A stretch of DNA of 64,000 nucleotides from Lewinellaceae bacterium (lineage in GTDB: Bacteria; Bacteroidota; Bacteroidia; Chitinophagales; Saprospiraceae): positions 735,501-799,500 of the forward strand of contig JACJYE010000001.1 in assembly GCA_020636255.1 (NCBI GenBank). The letters are read 5' to 3'. Below, piece by piece: positions 18,601 through 26,286 of the stretch. The first letter of the stretch is position 1. The number at the start of each line of letters is the position of its first letter. The position numbers and the translations under genes were made by a program. The notes under the pieces were generated by a model that had not been told where the DNA came from, searched no databases, and was given only the letters and a program-made list of their open reading frames with translations.

Positions 18601-19791
18601 TCTGTCATCGGGGCGGGAAAAGATGGCGCTGGCTGTTTGCAGGAAGTCTTTCAGTTCTGTTTCCCGGCCTTCGGCGGGGCGGGTGAACACTTCTTCCACC
18701 TGGTCCAGGACAATGACGATGCCTTTTTTTCCGGATTGGGCTTCCAGCTGTTTCCATCGTTCGAGCAGCAGGGCAGCATCGGCCGTTCCGGGCGGCAATT
18801 TCAGGGCTTCTGCGAAGTGGCTGAGTAGCCCTGTTTCAGGCTGCCGGCGGAAAAGCCGGATGTCATATTCCGCTTCCAGCCGTGGAAAGAGCCCGGCTTC
18901 CAGCAAGGACGATTTGCCTACACCCGATTGCCCGTAAAGCAGGATGGCCGGTGCGGCCTGCGGGCTGTGAATGCGGTGGTAAAGATCGCGGACGTAATGG
19001 CCCCGGCCGAAGAAAACCCTGGCATCTTCCCGGGTATATCGCGCCAGAAAGCGGTAGGGTTCTTCCGGGAACCCATAGCGGGCCGGGATGTCTGGCAGCC
19101 CAAAGTAGGGGTCGTTGGCCGCGTCGGGAAGGTTCCAGTCGCGCATGGCCTCAGCGCCGGGGCGGTAGTACGCTTCCCAGGGGAACTGGCTGGCCTGCGC
19201 TCTGAGTTTGATACTGCGGGTGTCGTAGTACCGGTTCATATCCTGGCTGCCTTCACGGGCCTGCACCTTGTGCACTGCCCCTTTCCAGGCTTTATCCAGC
19301 GGGGCCCCTTCGCCCAGGGCCTCGTAGAAGCTGCCGGCCAACGAGCAGGCGATATCATCATTGATGGCGCTGGCCGTGCCGATGACTGCGGGTATACCCT
19401 GCTGAACCAGGGATTGCGCCTGCTGGCCCGAAAAGCATCCGTTCAGGAAGATGAGCTGCAGCCCTTTTTGAGAAGCGAGGAAAGGGATCAGCCCTTCGCC
19501 GTGGGCCAGCTCGGTTTTGCCGGCAGAGGATTCCAGCAGTAACTCATAACTACCGGCATGGCCGCCGTAGTGGAATACAGCGATCCGGTTGCGGTATTTT
19601 TCCCGTAGGAAGGTGGCTGCCAGATCATCCAGGGTAGCGTTGGGCAGAATGACGACCTCGCACAACTGCTTGTCCTCGGCCTTCTCCAGGGCGCGGCGGA
19701 TGTGATTTAGTTCTTGTGGGAGGTTTCGGAGATATTGGCCGCCTTCCTCCCGCTCGTTGGCAAATGCAAGCAGTAATACGGGTTTAGGCAT
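15661..19791 (-). CDS. CHAT protease - nSTAND1 NTPase - TM - WD40 (14 repeats) protein
   Basis: 1376 aa. Order of parts: (1) CHAT caspase-like domain, 1-200, with His78 in 'FHYGGHAGS' and Cys119 in 'IFLNGCFSGQQ', the two catalytic positions of the clan CD fold; (2) a linker with 'FFGRGHYVRDL' (260-270); (3) an nSTAND1 P-loop NTPase with Walker A 'GQSGVGKSS' (287-295) and Walker B 'VIVLDQVEEVF' (359-369), extending with helical domains to about 670; (4) a basic stretch and one transmembrane helix (692-709); (5) a short TPR-like piece (715-765); (6) 14 WD40-type repeats (777-1376), enough for two seven-bladed propellers. STAND proteins are ligand-triggered switches; CHAT domains are proteases. 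The likely scheme, propellers sensing, NTPase assembling and CHAT cutting, is inference. No TAnnTTTG box was found upstream. G+C drops from about 63-67% to 40-52% after the TM segment. Confidence 0.93.
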   Translation of the reverse strand: MPKPVLLLAFANEREEGGQYLRNLPQELNHIRRALEKAEDKQLCEVVILPNATLDDLAATFLREKYRNRIAVFHYGGHAGSYELLLESSAGKTELAHGEGLIPFLASQKGLQLIFLNGCFSGQQAQSLVQQGIPAVIGTASAINDDIACSLAGSFYEALGEGAPLDKAWKGAVHKVQAREGSQDMNRYYDTRSIKLRAQASQFPWEAYYRPGAEAMRDWNLPDAANDPYFGLPDIPARYGFPEEPYRFLARYTREDARVFFGRGHYVRDLYHRIHSPQAAPAILLYGQSGVGKSSLLEAGLFPRLEAEYDIRLFRRQPETGLLSHFAEALKLPPGTADAALLLERWKQLEAQSGKKGIVIVLDQVEEVFTRPAEGRETELKDFLQTASAIFSRPDDRPAGKLLLSFRKEYGPEIEKACREASLPKEQVFLGRLDRKGILEIASGLSSNQQLKNKYRLEIEKGLPVLIADDLLEDKNSPISPVLQITLTKLWQQQEGQDQRVFRTSDYQQLKKAGILLDDFFHQQMARIRAWEAEISQQVESSGLALDVLHYHTTALGTAESRSLENLRSHYQHQSDILQHLLKQLQALYLLAALGPEQTALAHDTLAPIVQKEIRDSDKPGQRALRILSAKIADYEISPERTYIDEEDLALVEAGAGGMRMWTSRERELVEKSKERRAKLAAERKRNRRLKVGGVALVVLLALVALLLWRHSSIQSQVNAWVAEARSFEKNDPTTALDVLNRALAKRPNDLAALQALNDIFRDNEFYQSFQLPIDGDITSLAFSADGRRILMASGYNACIWDTTLAYQPTPLAAFSHPDWVSSARFSKDEKKVLTACQDSLVRLWETGKDRPMSFSGEGKFYTAVLSPDEQYIYGGCSDGKIYRWNTDGSQRTSWQAHSKAAHKVNGFAGVTSLAFCNNDTLLISGGFDSKIYLWNRFTQVCLDSFVYADGNGLVNLTYDSLSHGILVGYFDGTARLWNIKDKTYTILRGHSRRINTAVFSPDWQYMLTASADQSIRLWNRDGVLLKSYKGHESWVQTAAFAPDGASFLSGGADDILRLWKRDSKVSSIVGECGLAYSLSISFDGQEALAGSYQAAFLWNLKNKGPLIMKGHQGWISAVAAAPATHKLKLTGGEDGAVIIWDEKGQPVQTLDAHPGGVNAVAFSPDGNYFASGGADGTVKTWDLSGKMVASFQHPQPVTSLAFSPDGALLLTGCLDGGVYLWDRKQGTNKRFEIKAELPFAVAFAPNGRYIAAGGGNDQNSLGSFTVMKLDGAALFEADENDSNTLQGRAVNALAFSPDSRYIITGPEGGIAHVYGLHSGTKKPVLTYNDFGGEKLSFVAFAPDGGHIFTLSNDGCIRRLANPLKLKKLEYNSWYN

Positions 19792-20091
19792 GAAGGGTAA
19801 AGTGTTTGTAAAGGGTTTGGTTTTTTACAGAACTAACACACTAGATGAGCTAGGCATCTGGAATTAGATATTGAAAATATATCAGCATGCAATATATTGT
19901 ATTTTGCTTATTTCGACTTGGATTAATATTGCAAATTGTAGCACATATTTTTCACCGAAATGCAAAGCGGCAAATTGTTTTTTGAACACGGCAAAGTTAT
20001 TAGCGTGCCGGATTACCGGCGCACTTGTTTTCAAAGCCCGTGGAAAGGGCTACCTTTGCGGCGTAAAAAAAACATTGGAGCAAATATTGCT
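19792..20091. other. AT-rich divergent intergenic region
   Basis: 300 bp between the divergent CHAT gene and the PurF-like gene. The part at about 19860-19990 is strikingly AT-rich. It holds an inverted repeat AATATAT-N9-ATATATT (19876-19882 and 19892-19898), which could be an operator for the minus-strand CHAT gene. The plus-strand promoter of the PurF-like gene lies at its right end. Confidence 0.4.
20025..20058 (+). promoter_or_regulatory. Promoter of the PurF-like gene
   Basis: TTG at 20025-20027, 23-nt spacer, then TACCTTTG at 20051-20058, an exact -7 box. It ends 33 nt before the ATG at 20092 and rules out the longer reading from 19960, because that start would lie upstream of the promoter. 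Confidence 0.65.
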
Positions 20092-21984
20092 ATGAGTGAC
20101 CAGATAAAACACGAGTGTGGCCTGGCTTTGATCCGCCTGCTCAAGCCGTTGCAGTATTACCAGGAGAAATACGGCACGGCCTTTTACGGCCTTAACCAGC
20201 TGGAAGTGCTGTTGCAGAAACAGCGCAACCGCGGGCAGGACGGCGCTGGTATGGCTACCATCAAACTGGATGCTACCCCCGGTAAAAAATATATCAGCCG
20301 CAAGCGCAGCGTGGCCAGCAACTACCTGGAAGATATGTTCCAGCAGGTCTACCGCCATTTCAAAGAACTGCCGAAAGAGCTGGTCAAAGACCCCGTATGG
20401 CTGAAGGAAAACAAGCCATATATGGGGGAACTCCTGCTGGGCCACCTGCGTTATGGCACTCATAGCGACAACAGCATCGAGACCTGCCACCCCTTTCTGC
20501 GGCAAAACAACTGGATCACCCGCAACCTCATCCTGGCCGGCAATTTCAACCTCACCAACGTAGATGAGCTTTTCGAAGAGCTGCTGGAACTGGGGCAGTA
20601 CCCCAAGGAAAAATCGGATACCGTCACCGTACTGGAGAAGATCGGGCACTTCCTCGATGACGAGGTACAGCGCCTGCACACCTGGTACAAACCCGACGGC
20701 TTCTCCAACCAGGAGATCAACGATCTGATCTATGACAACCTGGATATCCAGCGGCTGCTGCGGCGCGCCAGCAAGAAGTTCGACGGCGGGTACGTGATGG
20801 CGGGCCTCATCGGCCATGGCGATGCTTTTATCATGCGCGACCCGGCGGGTATAAGGCCGGCATTTTATTATGCCGACGACGAAGTAGTCGTGGCCGCATC
20901 CGAGCGCCCGGCCATACAGACGGTCTTCAATGTGCATATCAGCCAGGTCAAAGAGCTGCAACGGGGCCATGCCCTCATCGTCAAAAAGAACGGCACCGTT
21001 TCAGAAGTGCCCTTCATCGAACAACTGGAACGGCGCGCCTGTTCCTTCGAGCGCATCTATTTCTCGCGCGGCAACGACCGCGATATCTACCTTGAACGCA
21101 AGAAGCTGGGAGAACAGCTGGCGGATAAGATACTGGAAGCTGTGGGCGAGGATTTTAAACACACCGTTTTTTCCTACGTGCCCAATACGGCCGAAGCCGC
21201 TTTCTACGGGCTTATGGAGGGCCTGGAAGCCAGGCTCAACGAGATCAAAAAAGAAAAGATCCTGAAAATGGGCGACGACATCAAGCCCAAAAAGCTGGAA
21301 AAGATACTGGCGCTCCGGCCGAGAATGGAAAAACTGGTGGTGAAAGACGCCAAACAGCGCACCTTCATCGCGGAGAAAAGCTCGCGCGTAGCCCTGGTGT
21401 CCCATGTGTACGACGTGACCTACGGCCTGGTGGAAAATGATGTGGATACGGTCGTTCTGCTCGACGATTCCATCGTGCGTGGCACGACTATCCGCGACAG
21501 CATCATTCAGATCGTCTCCCGTTTGAAACCCAAAAAGATCGTCATCGTCTCCTCTGCCCCGCAGATCCGGTACCCCGACTGCTATGGCATCGATATGTCG
21601 CGCATGAGGGAATTCGTGGCCTTTCAGGCCCTGGTGGAACTGCTGAAGGAAAGCGGCAAAGAGCATCTGCTACAGGAAGCTTATGAGCGCTGCAAGGCCC
21701 AGCAGCACCTGCCCAAAGAGCAGATCACGAATGAGGTAAAGGCCTTGTACGAAGAGTTCCCGTATGAGAAGATCTCCAAAAAGATCGCCAGGATCGTAAC
21801 GCCGAAAGGCGTAAAACCCAAGATCGAAGTCATCTACCAAACCGTTGAAGGCCTGCGTCATGCCTGCCCGAACAACAACGGAGACTGGTATTTTTCCGGC
21901 GAGTACCCTACCCCCGGCGGCAACCGGGTGGTCAACCGCGCCTTCATGAATTTTGTGGAAGGGAACGACGGCAGGGCGTATTGA
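20092..21984 (+). CDS. Long-form PurF-like amidophosphoribosyltransferase
   Basis: 630 aa from the ATG at 20092. The N-terminal half is a class II glutamine amidotransferase: catalytic Cys9 after an 8-residue leader (MSDQIKHE-C), as in PurF proteins made with a propeptide, then 'RNRGQDGAGM', 'GHLRYGTHSDNS', and 'MRDPAGIRPAFYY'. The C-terminal half has the phosphoribosyltransferase loop 'VVLLDDSIVRGTTIRDS'. PurF makes 5-phosphoribosylamine from PRPP and glutamine, the first step of purine synthesis. At 630 aa it is longer than classical PurF (about 470-505), with a lysine-rich insert near 390-430. Bacteroidota often carry this form beside a standard PurF, so it may be a paralogue with a changed role. 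Confidence 0.85.
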   Translation: MSDQIKHECGLALIRLLKPLQYYQEKYGTAFYGLNQLEVLLQKQRNRGQDGAGMATIKLDATPGKKYISRKRSVASNYLEDMFQQVYRHFKELPKELVKDPVWLKENKPYMGELLLGHLRYGTHSDNSIETCHPFLRQNNWITRNLILAGNFNLTNVDELFEELLELGQYPKEKSDTVTVLEKIGHFLDDEVQRLHTWYKPDGFSNQEINDLIYDNLDIQRLLRRASKKFDGGYVMAGLIGHGDAFIMRDPAGIRPAFYYADDEVVVAASERPAIQTVFNVHISQVKELQRGHALIVKKNGTVSEVPFIEQLERRACSFERIYFSRGNDRDIYLERKKLGEQLADKILEAVGEDFKHTVFSYVPNTAEAAFYGLMEGLEARLNEIKKEKILKMGDDIKPKKLEKILALRPRMEKLVVKDAKQRTFIAEKSSRVALVSHVYDVTYGLVENDVDTVVLLDDSIVRGTTIRDSIIQIVSRLKPKKIVIVSSAPQIRYPDCYGIDMSRMREFVAFQALVELLKESGKEHLLQEAYERCKAQQHLPKEQITNEVKALYEEFPYEKISKKIARIVTPKGVKPKIEVIYQTVEGLRHACPNNNGDWYFSGEYPTPGGNRVVNRAFMNFVEGNDGRAY

Positions 21985-22005
21985 GGCATAAAGCAGTGAA
22001 ACATG

Positions 22006-23151
22006 TTATATCTTCCTAAGAAGCGCTCCCGCCTGCTCGAGTGTTTCTTCCGTTTTGGCAAAACAGAGGCGGATGATCTTATCATCGCGCCCGTCGGAGT
22101 AGAAAACTGATACAGGTATAGCGGCTACGCCGTATTCCTGCGTCATTCTTTTGGCGAATGCCGTGTCCGCTTCCTGGCTGATGGCGCTGTAGTCGAAGGT
22201 ACAGAAGTAAGTGCCTTCGCAGGGAAGCGGCCTTAAGTGGGAACCGCTGATCGCATCGAGGAAGAAATCCCTTTTTTGCTGGTAAAAAGCGGGCAGCGAC
22301 AGGTAAGTGTCGGCCTGCTCCATATAATCCGCCAAAGCGTGCTGCATAGGCGTGTTGACGGAGAAGACGTTGAACTGGTGCACCTTTCGGAATTCGGACA
22401 TCAGGTACTCCGGCGCGATGCAGTAGCCGATCTTCCAGCCCGTATTGTGGAATGTTTTCCCGAACGAATACACGGCGAGGCTACGCTGCCAGAGCTCCGG
22501 AAAACGGAGCACGCTCTGGTGGGCTTTGCCGTCGTAGACCAGGTGCTCATACACTTCATCGCTGAGCACGAGTATGTCCGTGTCTTTAGTAATATCTGAC
22601 AGGGCCTGCAAATCTTCGGCCTTAAGCGTCGTGCCGCTGGGGTTGTGCGGGCTGTTGATGACGATCAGGCGTGTGCGGGGGGTGATGAGCGCTTTTATGG
22701 CCGCCCAGTCGGGGCGGTAATCGGGCGCCTTTAAATCATGGGCAATAGCGATGCCGCCATTCACTTCCACCGAAGGGCGGTAGGAATCGTAAGCCGGCTC
22801 CAGCAGTATAACCTCGTCGCCGGGGCGCACGAAAGCACTTATTGCGGTGAAGATGGCCTGCGTGGCGCCGGCAGTTATGGCCACCTCGGTATCGGGATCG
22901 ACGGCCAGGCCGTAGAGGGCCTCTGCTTTGGAGGCCAGCCGCTGGCGAAGCAGGGGCACGCCGGCCATTGGGGCATACTGGTTGAATCCCCGGGCCATGT
23001 ACTGGCATACGAGTTCGTTCAGTACCTTCGGAGAAGGGAAGTTCGGGAATCCCTGCGACAGGTTGATCGCACCGTGTTCATGGGCCAGGGCCGACATGAC
23101 CGTGAAGATGGTAGTGCCCACCTGAGGTAGCTTGGAGGAAATGGCCTTCAT
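22006..23151 (-). CDS. Class I/II aminotransferase (methionine aminotransferase-like)
   Basis: 381 aa from the ATG at 23151; the upstream extension to 23238 crosses the promoter and is not coding. PLP-dependent fold type I: 'ITAGATQAIFTAISAF', 'NSPHNPSGTTL', 'DEVYEHLVYDG', the PLP-binding Lys in 'SFGKTFHNTGWKIGY', and Arg in 'KIIRLCFAKT'. The start 'INLSQGFPNFPSP' is typical of the YbdL / kynurenine aminotransferase group, which transaminates methionine and related amino acids with 2-oxo acids. Exact substrate not determined. It is convergent with the PurF-like gene, with only 21 bp between stops. Confidence 0.9.
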   Translation of the reverse strand: MKAISSKLPQVGTTIFTVMSALAHEHGAINLSQGFPNFPSPKVLNELVCQYMARGFNQYAPMAGVPLLRQRLASKAEALYGLAVDPDTEVAITAGATQAIFTAISAFVRPGDEVILLEPAYDSYRPSVEVNGGIAIAHDLKAPDYRPDWAAIKALITPRTRLIVINSPHNPSGTTLKAEDLQALSDITKDTDILVLSDEVYEHLVYDGKAHQSVLRFPELWQRSLAVYSFGKTFHNTGWKIGYCIAPEYLMSEFRKVHQFNVFSVNTPMQHALADYMEQADTYLSLPAFYQQKRDFFLDAISGSHLRPLPCEGTYFCTFDYSAISQEADTAFAKRMTQEYGVAAIPVSVFYSDGRDDKIIRLCFAKTEETLEQAGALLRKI

Positions 23152-23179
23152 GGGTAGTATGGTTTTAAACCCTTTGCTA

Positions 23180-23209
23180 CAAACATAGGGAATTGGAACG
23201 AAGCAGCAA
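23180..23209 (-). promoter_or_regulatory. Promoter of the aminotransferase gene
   Basis: On the minus strand: TTG at 23209-23207, 19-nt spacer, TATGTTTG at 23187-23180, an exact -33/-7 pair 28 nt before the ATG at 23151. Confidence 0.65.
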
Positions 23210-23244
23210 ATGAAACGCCCGGGGGAAGGCAGCCCCATAAACAG

Positions 23245-23279
23245 GAAGCGCCGGCTCGATAAGGGCGGGCTGGCGCTTC
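23245..23279 (-). terminator. Hairpin downstream of a T9SS cargo gene
   Basis: 14-nt arms at 23245-23258 and 23266-23279 pair with two G-U positions and a 7-nt loop. It lies 26 bp past the stop (23305) of the minus-strand T9SS protein. No strong T run follows. Confidence 0.5.
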
Positions 23280-23304
23280 TGGCTTTACTATACCGTAAAA
23301 ACAG

Positions 23305-24033
23305 TTATGGCTGGATAGAACGTTTGCTGACCCGGAAGGTCTTCAATACGCCTTTTTGCTTGTTAACCAGGCTGGCCAGGTACATGCCGTTGGGCAGGTC
23401 GCCAATGTAGTAGCGCTTGCCCGGCGCAACATTGAACGACCGGGCCTGGCGGCCGATGATGTTGTAAAGCACAACCTGATCGATGCCATCAGCCCCACGA
23501 AGTTCGAAATAATCGGTAGTGGGGTTTGGGAAAACGGCCAGCCGGGCCCGGGAGGCTTCTTTGGCCGTGCTGGTCAGCAACGCGTTGAAAATATAAGTAC
23601 CGCTTATGAGGACGTCATTCGGATTTTCCTCCGTAGAGACATCGATGCGAACCTCGCCAGTGCCGGCAATGCCTTTTGGCTTGACGTGCACATCCATATT
23701 GGTCTCAGCGCCGGGCGCCAGCGGCAGGGGGAAATTAGCGCCGATATCGGAAGCGATATTGGAATAAACGATCTGGTTGTAGCAGAGGTTCAGGTCGCAG
23801 ACCTGAACTTCCCACCCGTCGGGTACGTCTAAAAAGCGGGTCCACTTGACGTTCACCGTTTGAGCGCTTTCGTTTTTCACCGTAGCGTACCCGACCAGTT
23901 CGTATTCGGGGTCACTGGGGTTGAAATAATCGGAAACTTCAACCGTATCCGGCGTGAAGCTGAAACTGAGCTGTGCAAAGGCAGCAGGCAGTCCGAGAAG
24001 AAATATCAGGAGGGAAAGTAAGCTATGCTTCAT
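23305..24033 (-). CDS. Small secreted protein with T9SS type A sorting domain
   Basis: 242 aa. Signal peptide MKHSLLSLLIFLLGLPAAFA, then a beta-rich domain (22-150) of the kind that caps secreted Bacteroidota proteins ('YATVKNESAQTVNVKWTRFL', with a Cys pair at 'VCDLNLC'). The C-terminus is a type A T9SS sorting domain: 'LAVFPNPTTDYFEL', 'VVLYNIIGRQ', 'GMYLASLVNKQKGVLKTFRV'. It should cross the outer membrane through the type IX system and have this domain cut off. The passenger part is short and has no recognisable activity; a surface or matrix protein is likely. Confidence 0.85.
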   Translation of the reverse strand: MKHSLLSLLIFLLGLPAAFAQLSFSFTPDTVEVSDYFNPSDPEYELVGYATVKNESAQTVNVKWTRFLDVPDGWEVQVCDLNLCYNQIVYSNIASDIGANFPLPLAPGAETNMDVHVKPKGIAGTGEVRIDVSTEENPNDVLISGTYIFNALLTSTAKEASRARLAVFPNPTTDYFELRGADGIDQVVLYNIIGRQARSFNVAPGKRYYIGDLPNGMYLASLVNKQKGVLKTFRVSKRSIQP

Positions 24034-24342
24034 CAGCGTCTTTTTATCAAATGAGAAAATAACTTGCTAAGTAAGAATCAAAAAATAATCAGCAATGGAG
24101 AACTTATTTTTTGAACACTACATCTACATAGTGCAAAAGTCCTAATTATAAGACAATAAAGCAAGGCGGGCGGCCTTAACGAAATGTCAAAGTCCCGTCA
24201 GCTGCTTAAAAAAGGATCGGCAGGAACTTCCTGCCGATCCTTTTTTGCGGGCAACCTTAAAAAAGGCCGGGAGAGGGAATGGCCTGGTGAGGGGGTGAAC
24301 CATTGCGCTCCCCTTCACCAGGCCCCAGGCCATCCTCCTGGC
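24034..24342. other. Gene-free spacer between two T9SS genes
   Basis: 309 bp. It holds the AT-rich upstream region of the minus-strand gene at 24033 (no exact TAnnTTTG found), a strong terminator (24208-24246), and a second imperfect G+C-rich inverted repeat of ATGGCCTGG/CCAGGCCAT at 24279-24333 just after the stop of the next gene. Confidence 0.6.
24208..24246 (-). terminator. Strong intrinsic terminator
   Basis: AAAAAAGGATCGGCAGG (24208-24224) pairs perfectly with 24230-24246 over 17 bp with a 5-nt loop, and both sides end in a run of six T on the exit strand. It is downstream of the minus-strand Omp28-like gene (stop at 24343). The symmetric T runs make it bidirectional. Confidence 0.85.
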
Positions 24343-26286
24343 TTACCGCACTACCGTTACGCGCTTGGTAACAGCGCCGTTCTCAGTAGCCAGGCGAACG
24401 AGGTACAGGCCGCTTTGCTGCGGTTGCCAGAGCACTTTATGAGCACCGGCTGAATATTGTTCGCCGCCGACAAGCGTTTGTACCAGTTTGCCGGAGATAT
24501 CGAAGATGCTGATATCCAGGCGGCTGGATTCAACCAGTTGGAAATCGATGTTAACCAGGTCGCTGGCCGGGTTCGGATAGGCGAACACTTTGCCTTCCAG
24601 CAGCCCCGGCTCGTCGGCGCCGCTTAAGAGGCTGACCAGGTTGATATTGTCGATATAGAGGTTGTTGCCGTAATCGCTCGTAGCCGTAAAGCGGACCAGC
24701 AGTTCCGGAGCTTCGGCGTAAGCGCTGAGGTCTACCGTATCGGCAACCCACTGGGTGGCGTTCGGCACAAAGAACGAAGTGGTGGCTGGAGTCGTGGACA
24801 GCTGGCTACCCGCTTTATTCCAAACCGTAGTCCAGGTGTCGCCACAGTCCTGCGACACGGCAATTGTCAGACGGTCTGAGAAGGATTGGTACTGAGCGTA
24901 AGCATGTTCGAAAGCCAGAACGGGCTGAGCGCTGGTAGACAGGTCGATCTTTTCGAAGGTCATGCTGGCCTGGGCGCCCGCGTCGTTCCAGGTGTAGAAG
25001 TCCACCATGATGGATTTTGCCGAAGCGGCAAAGCCGCCCACTGCGCCGGGCGCGGTAGCGCCGATACCCTGCAGGTAGCTTTGGTTGACAACTCCGAATT
25101 GGCGGTCTGCATCCTTGATCAGCAGGGTATTAGCCGGGGTAGCCAGGTTTGGCGTCGTTTCGAAGCCCTGGACGATCTCGGTGCCTACCGGGCTGTCGTT
25201 GAGGGTATAGAAGGTCTGAGAAGAAACCAGCTGGTTGAGCTGGTTGATATCAGCAGCGCCGTTGACGCTGGCCAGGTTGAAGGCTACTTCCGTAGCACCC
25301 GGGGACACGGTTTGCTGTTCGAAGGTGATCGTTGTGGATTCGCCTTCAGCCAGCGTGCCGGTCCATGTTTGAGAAGTAGGTGCGCCACCATTGATGGACA
25401 GTTCCACCTCCATTTCAGTAACTTCCGTTGATGTAGCGTTGGTGATCTCAACAGAAGGGGTCAGCGAATAGTCGCAGAGGCCGGCGGGGCCCTGGGAAGT
25501 TAATTCCAGCGCGACGTCAGCATATCCATCCAGCATACCGGGAGCTTCGCTGATGGCGGCCTGGTGTACCTGGCGGCTGCCATTGGTCTGTACGAAGGCC
25601 ACAGCGCCTACCTGAGGATAGCTGTAGATGTAATCGGGCAGGGGGACGTTGTATTCGAACTCCAGGGAGTCGCCGGCAGCGATGGCCGACAGGGGCATGC
25701 CGTTTACGTCGGGCAGCATCTTGCGCATCACGCAGTAGAAATCCGTTTCGTTGGTAGAGCCCGGAGGTTCGGGGAAAAGCAGTTCCTGTTCCATGATCGC
25801 GACATGGAGAACCGTGTTGGCGGGGCTGAACTCGGTATCGGAAACGTTGCGGATAACACCGCTGATGAAGACAGAGTCGAGGGCGGCGTTCAGATGGTGC
25901 GTCAGTTCCATCTCCAGAGGCGTGGTGGCGGCATAGGCGTTGTTAATCTGTGCTGCCGTTACGCTGCCGGAGGTGCCGGCGTCGAGCGAGCCGTCGATGC
26001 GTACATTGGGCACACCGGTCACACCGTAGTAAGTCACGCGTGCGGCCACTTCATCCGGATTTTGCAAGTTCATCGGGTCATAACCCGGCCAGGAAGTCTG
26101 GTATTTCAGTAAAACAACTTTGCTCCAGTTGTTGAAGACCAGTTGGTTGAAACCCGGGTTCTGGGCTGCGCAAGGGCCACAGGAGGCCTGCGTAAAGGAC
26201 TCGACCATCACACGGCGCTGGGCTTGTCCGAAAGTCATTCCCTGGAAGATGAACAGGGAGGCAATTAGTAGTAGAGCTGCTCTCAT
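24343..26286 (-). CDS. Omp28-like T9SS cargo with N-terminal thioredoxin-type CGPC domain
   Basis: 647 aa from the ATG at 26286, which starts the signal peptide (MRAALLLIASLFIFQGMTFG). Residues 22-230 match the Omp28 / thioredoxin-like family: 'VMVESFTQASCGPCAAQNPG' with a CxxC at Cys36-Cys39, 'GVTGVPNVRIDG' with the cis-Pro. Next come a beta-sandwich, a choice-of-anchor/MAM-like domain (about 400-550: 'FEHAYAQYQSFSDRLTIAVS', 'DNINLV'), and a type A T9SS sorting domain ('VFAYPNPASDLVNIDF', 'GLYLVRLATENGAVTKRVTV'). It is exported through the type IX system. A redox role for the CxxC is plausible but unproven. Confidence 0.87.
   Translation of the reverse strand: MRAALLLIASLFIFQGMTFGQAQRRVMVESFTQASCGPCAAQNPGFNQLVFNNWSKVVLLKYQTSWPGYDPMNLQNPDEVAARVTYYGVTGVPNVRIDGSLDAGTSGSVTAAQINNAYAATTPLEMELTHHLNAALDSVFISGVIRNVSDTEFSPANTVLHVAIMEQELLFPEPPGSTNETDFYCVMRKMLPDVNGMPLSAIAAGDSLEFEYNVPLPDYIYSYPQVGAVAFVQTNGSRQVHQAAISEAPGMLDGYADVALELTSQGPAGLCDYSLTPSVEITNATSTEVTEMEVELSINGGAPTSQTWTGTLAEGESTTITFEQQTVSPGATEVAFNLASVNGAADINQLNQLVSSQTFYTLNDSPVGTEIVQGFETTPNLATPANTLLIKDADRQFGVVNQSYLQGIGATAPGAVGGFAASAKSIMVDFYTWNDAGAQASMTFEKIDLSTSAQPVLAFEHAYAQYQSFSDRLTIAVSQDCGDTWTTVWNKAGSQLSTTPATTSFFVPNATQWVADTVDLSAYAEAPELLVRFTATSDYGNNLYIDNINLVSLLSGADEPGLLEGKVFAYPNPASDLVNIDFQLVESSRLDISIFDISGKLVQTLVGGEQYSAGAHKVLWQPQQSGLYLVRLATENGAVTKRVTVVR

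Noticed and set aside
14839..19791. CHAT module as part of a type III-E CRISPR (Craspase-like) system
   Set aside because: No cas gene, repeat array or TPR-CHAT architecture is present; the sensor is a WD40 propeller set on a STAND NTPase.
19960..20091. Longer start for the PurF-like protein
   Set aside because: The extra 44 codons cross an exact promoter, and the conserved start with Cys9 is at 20092.
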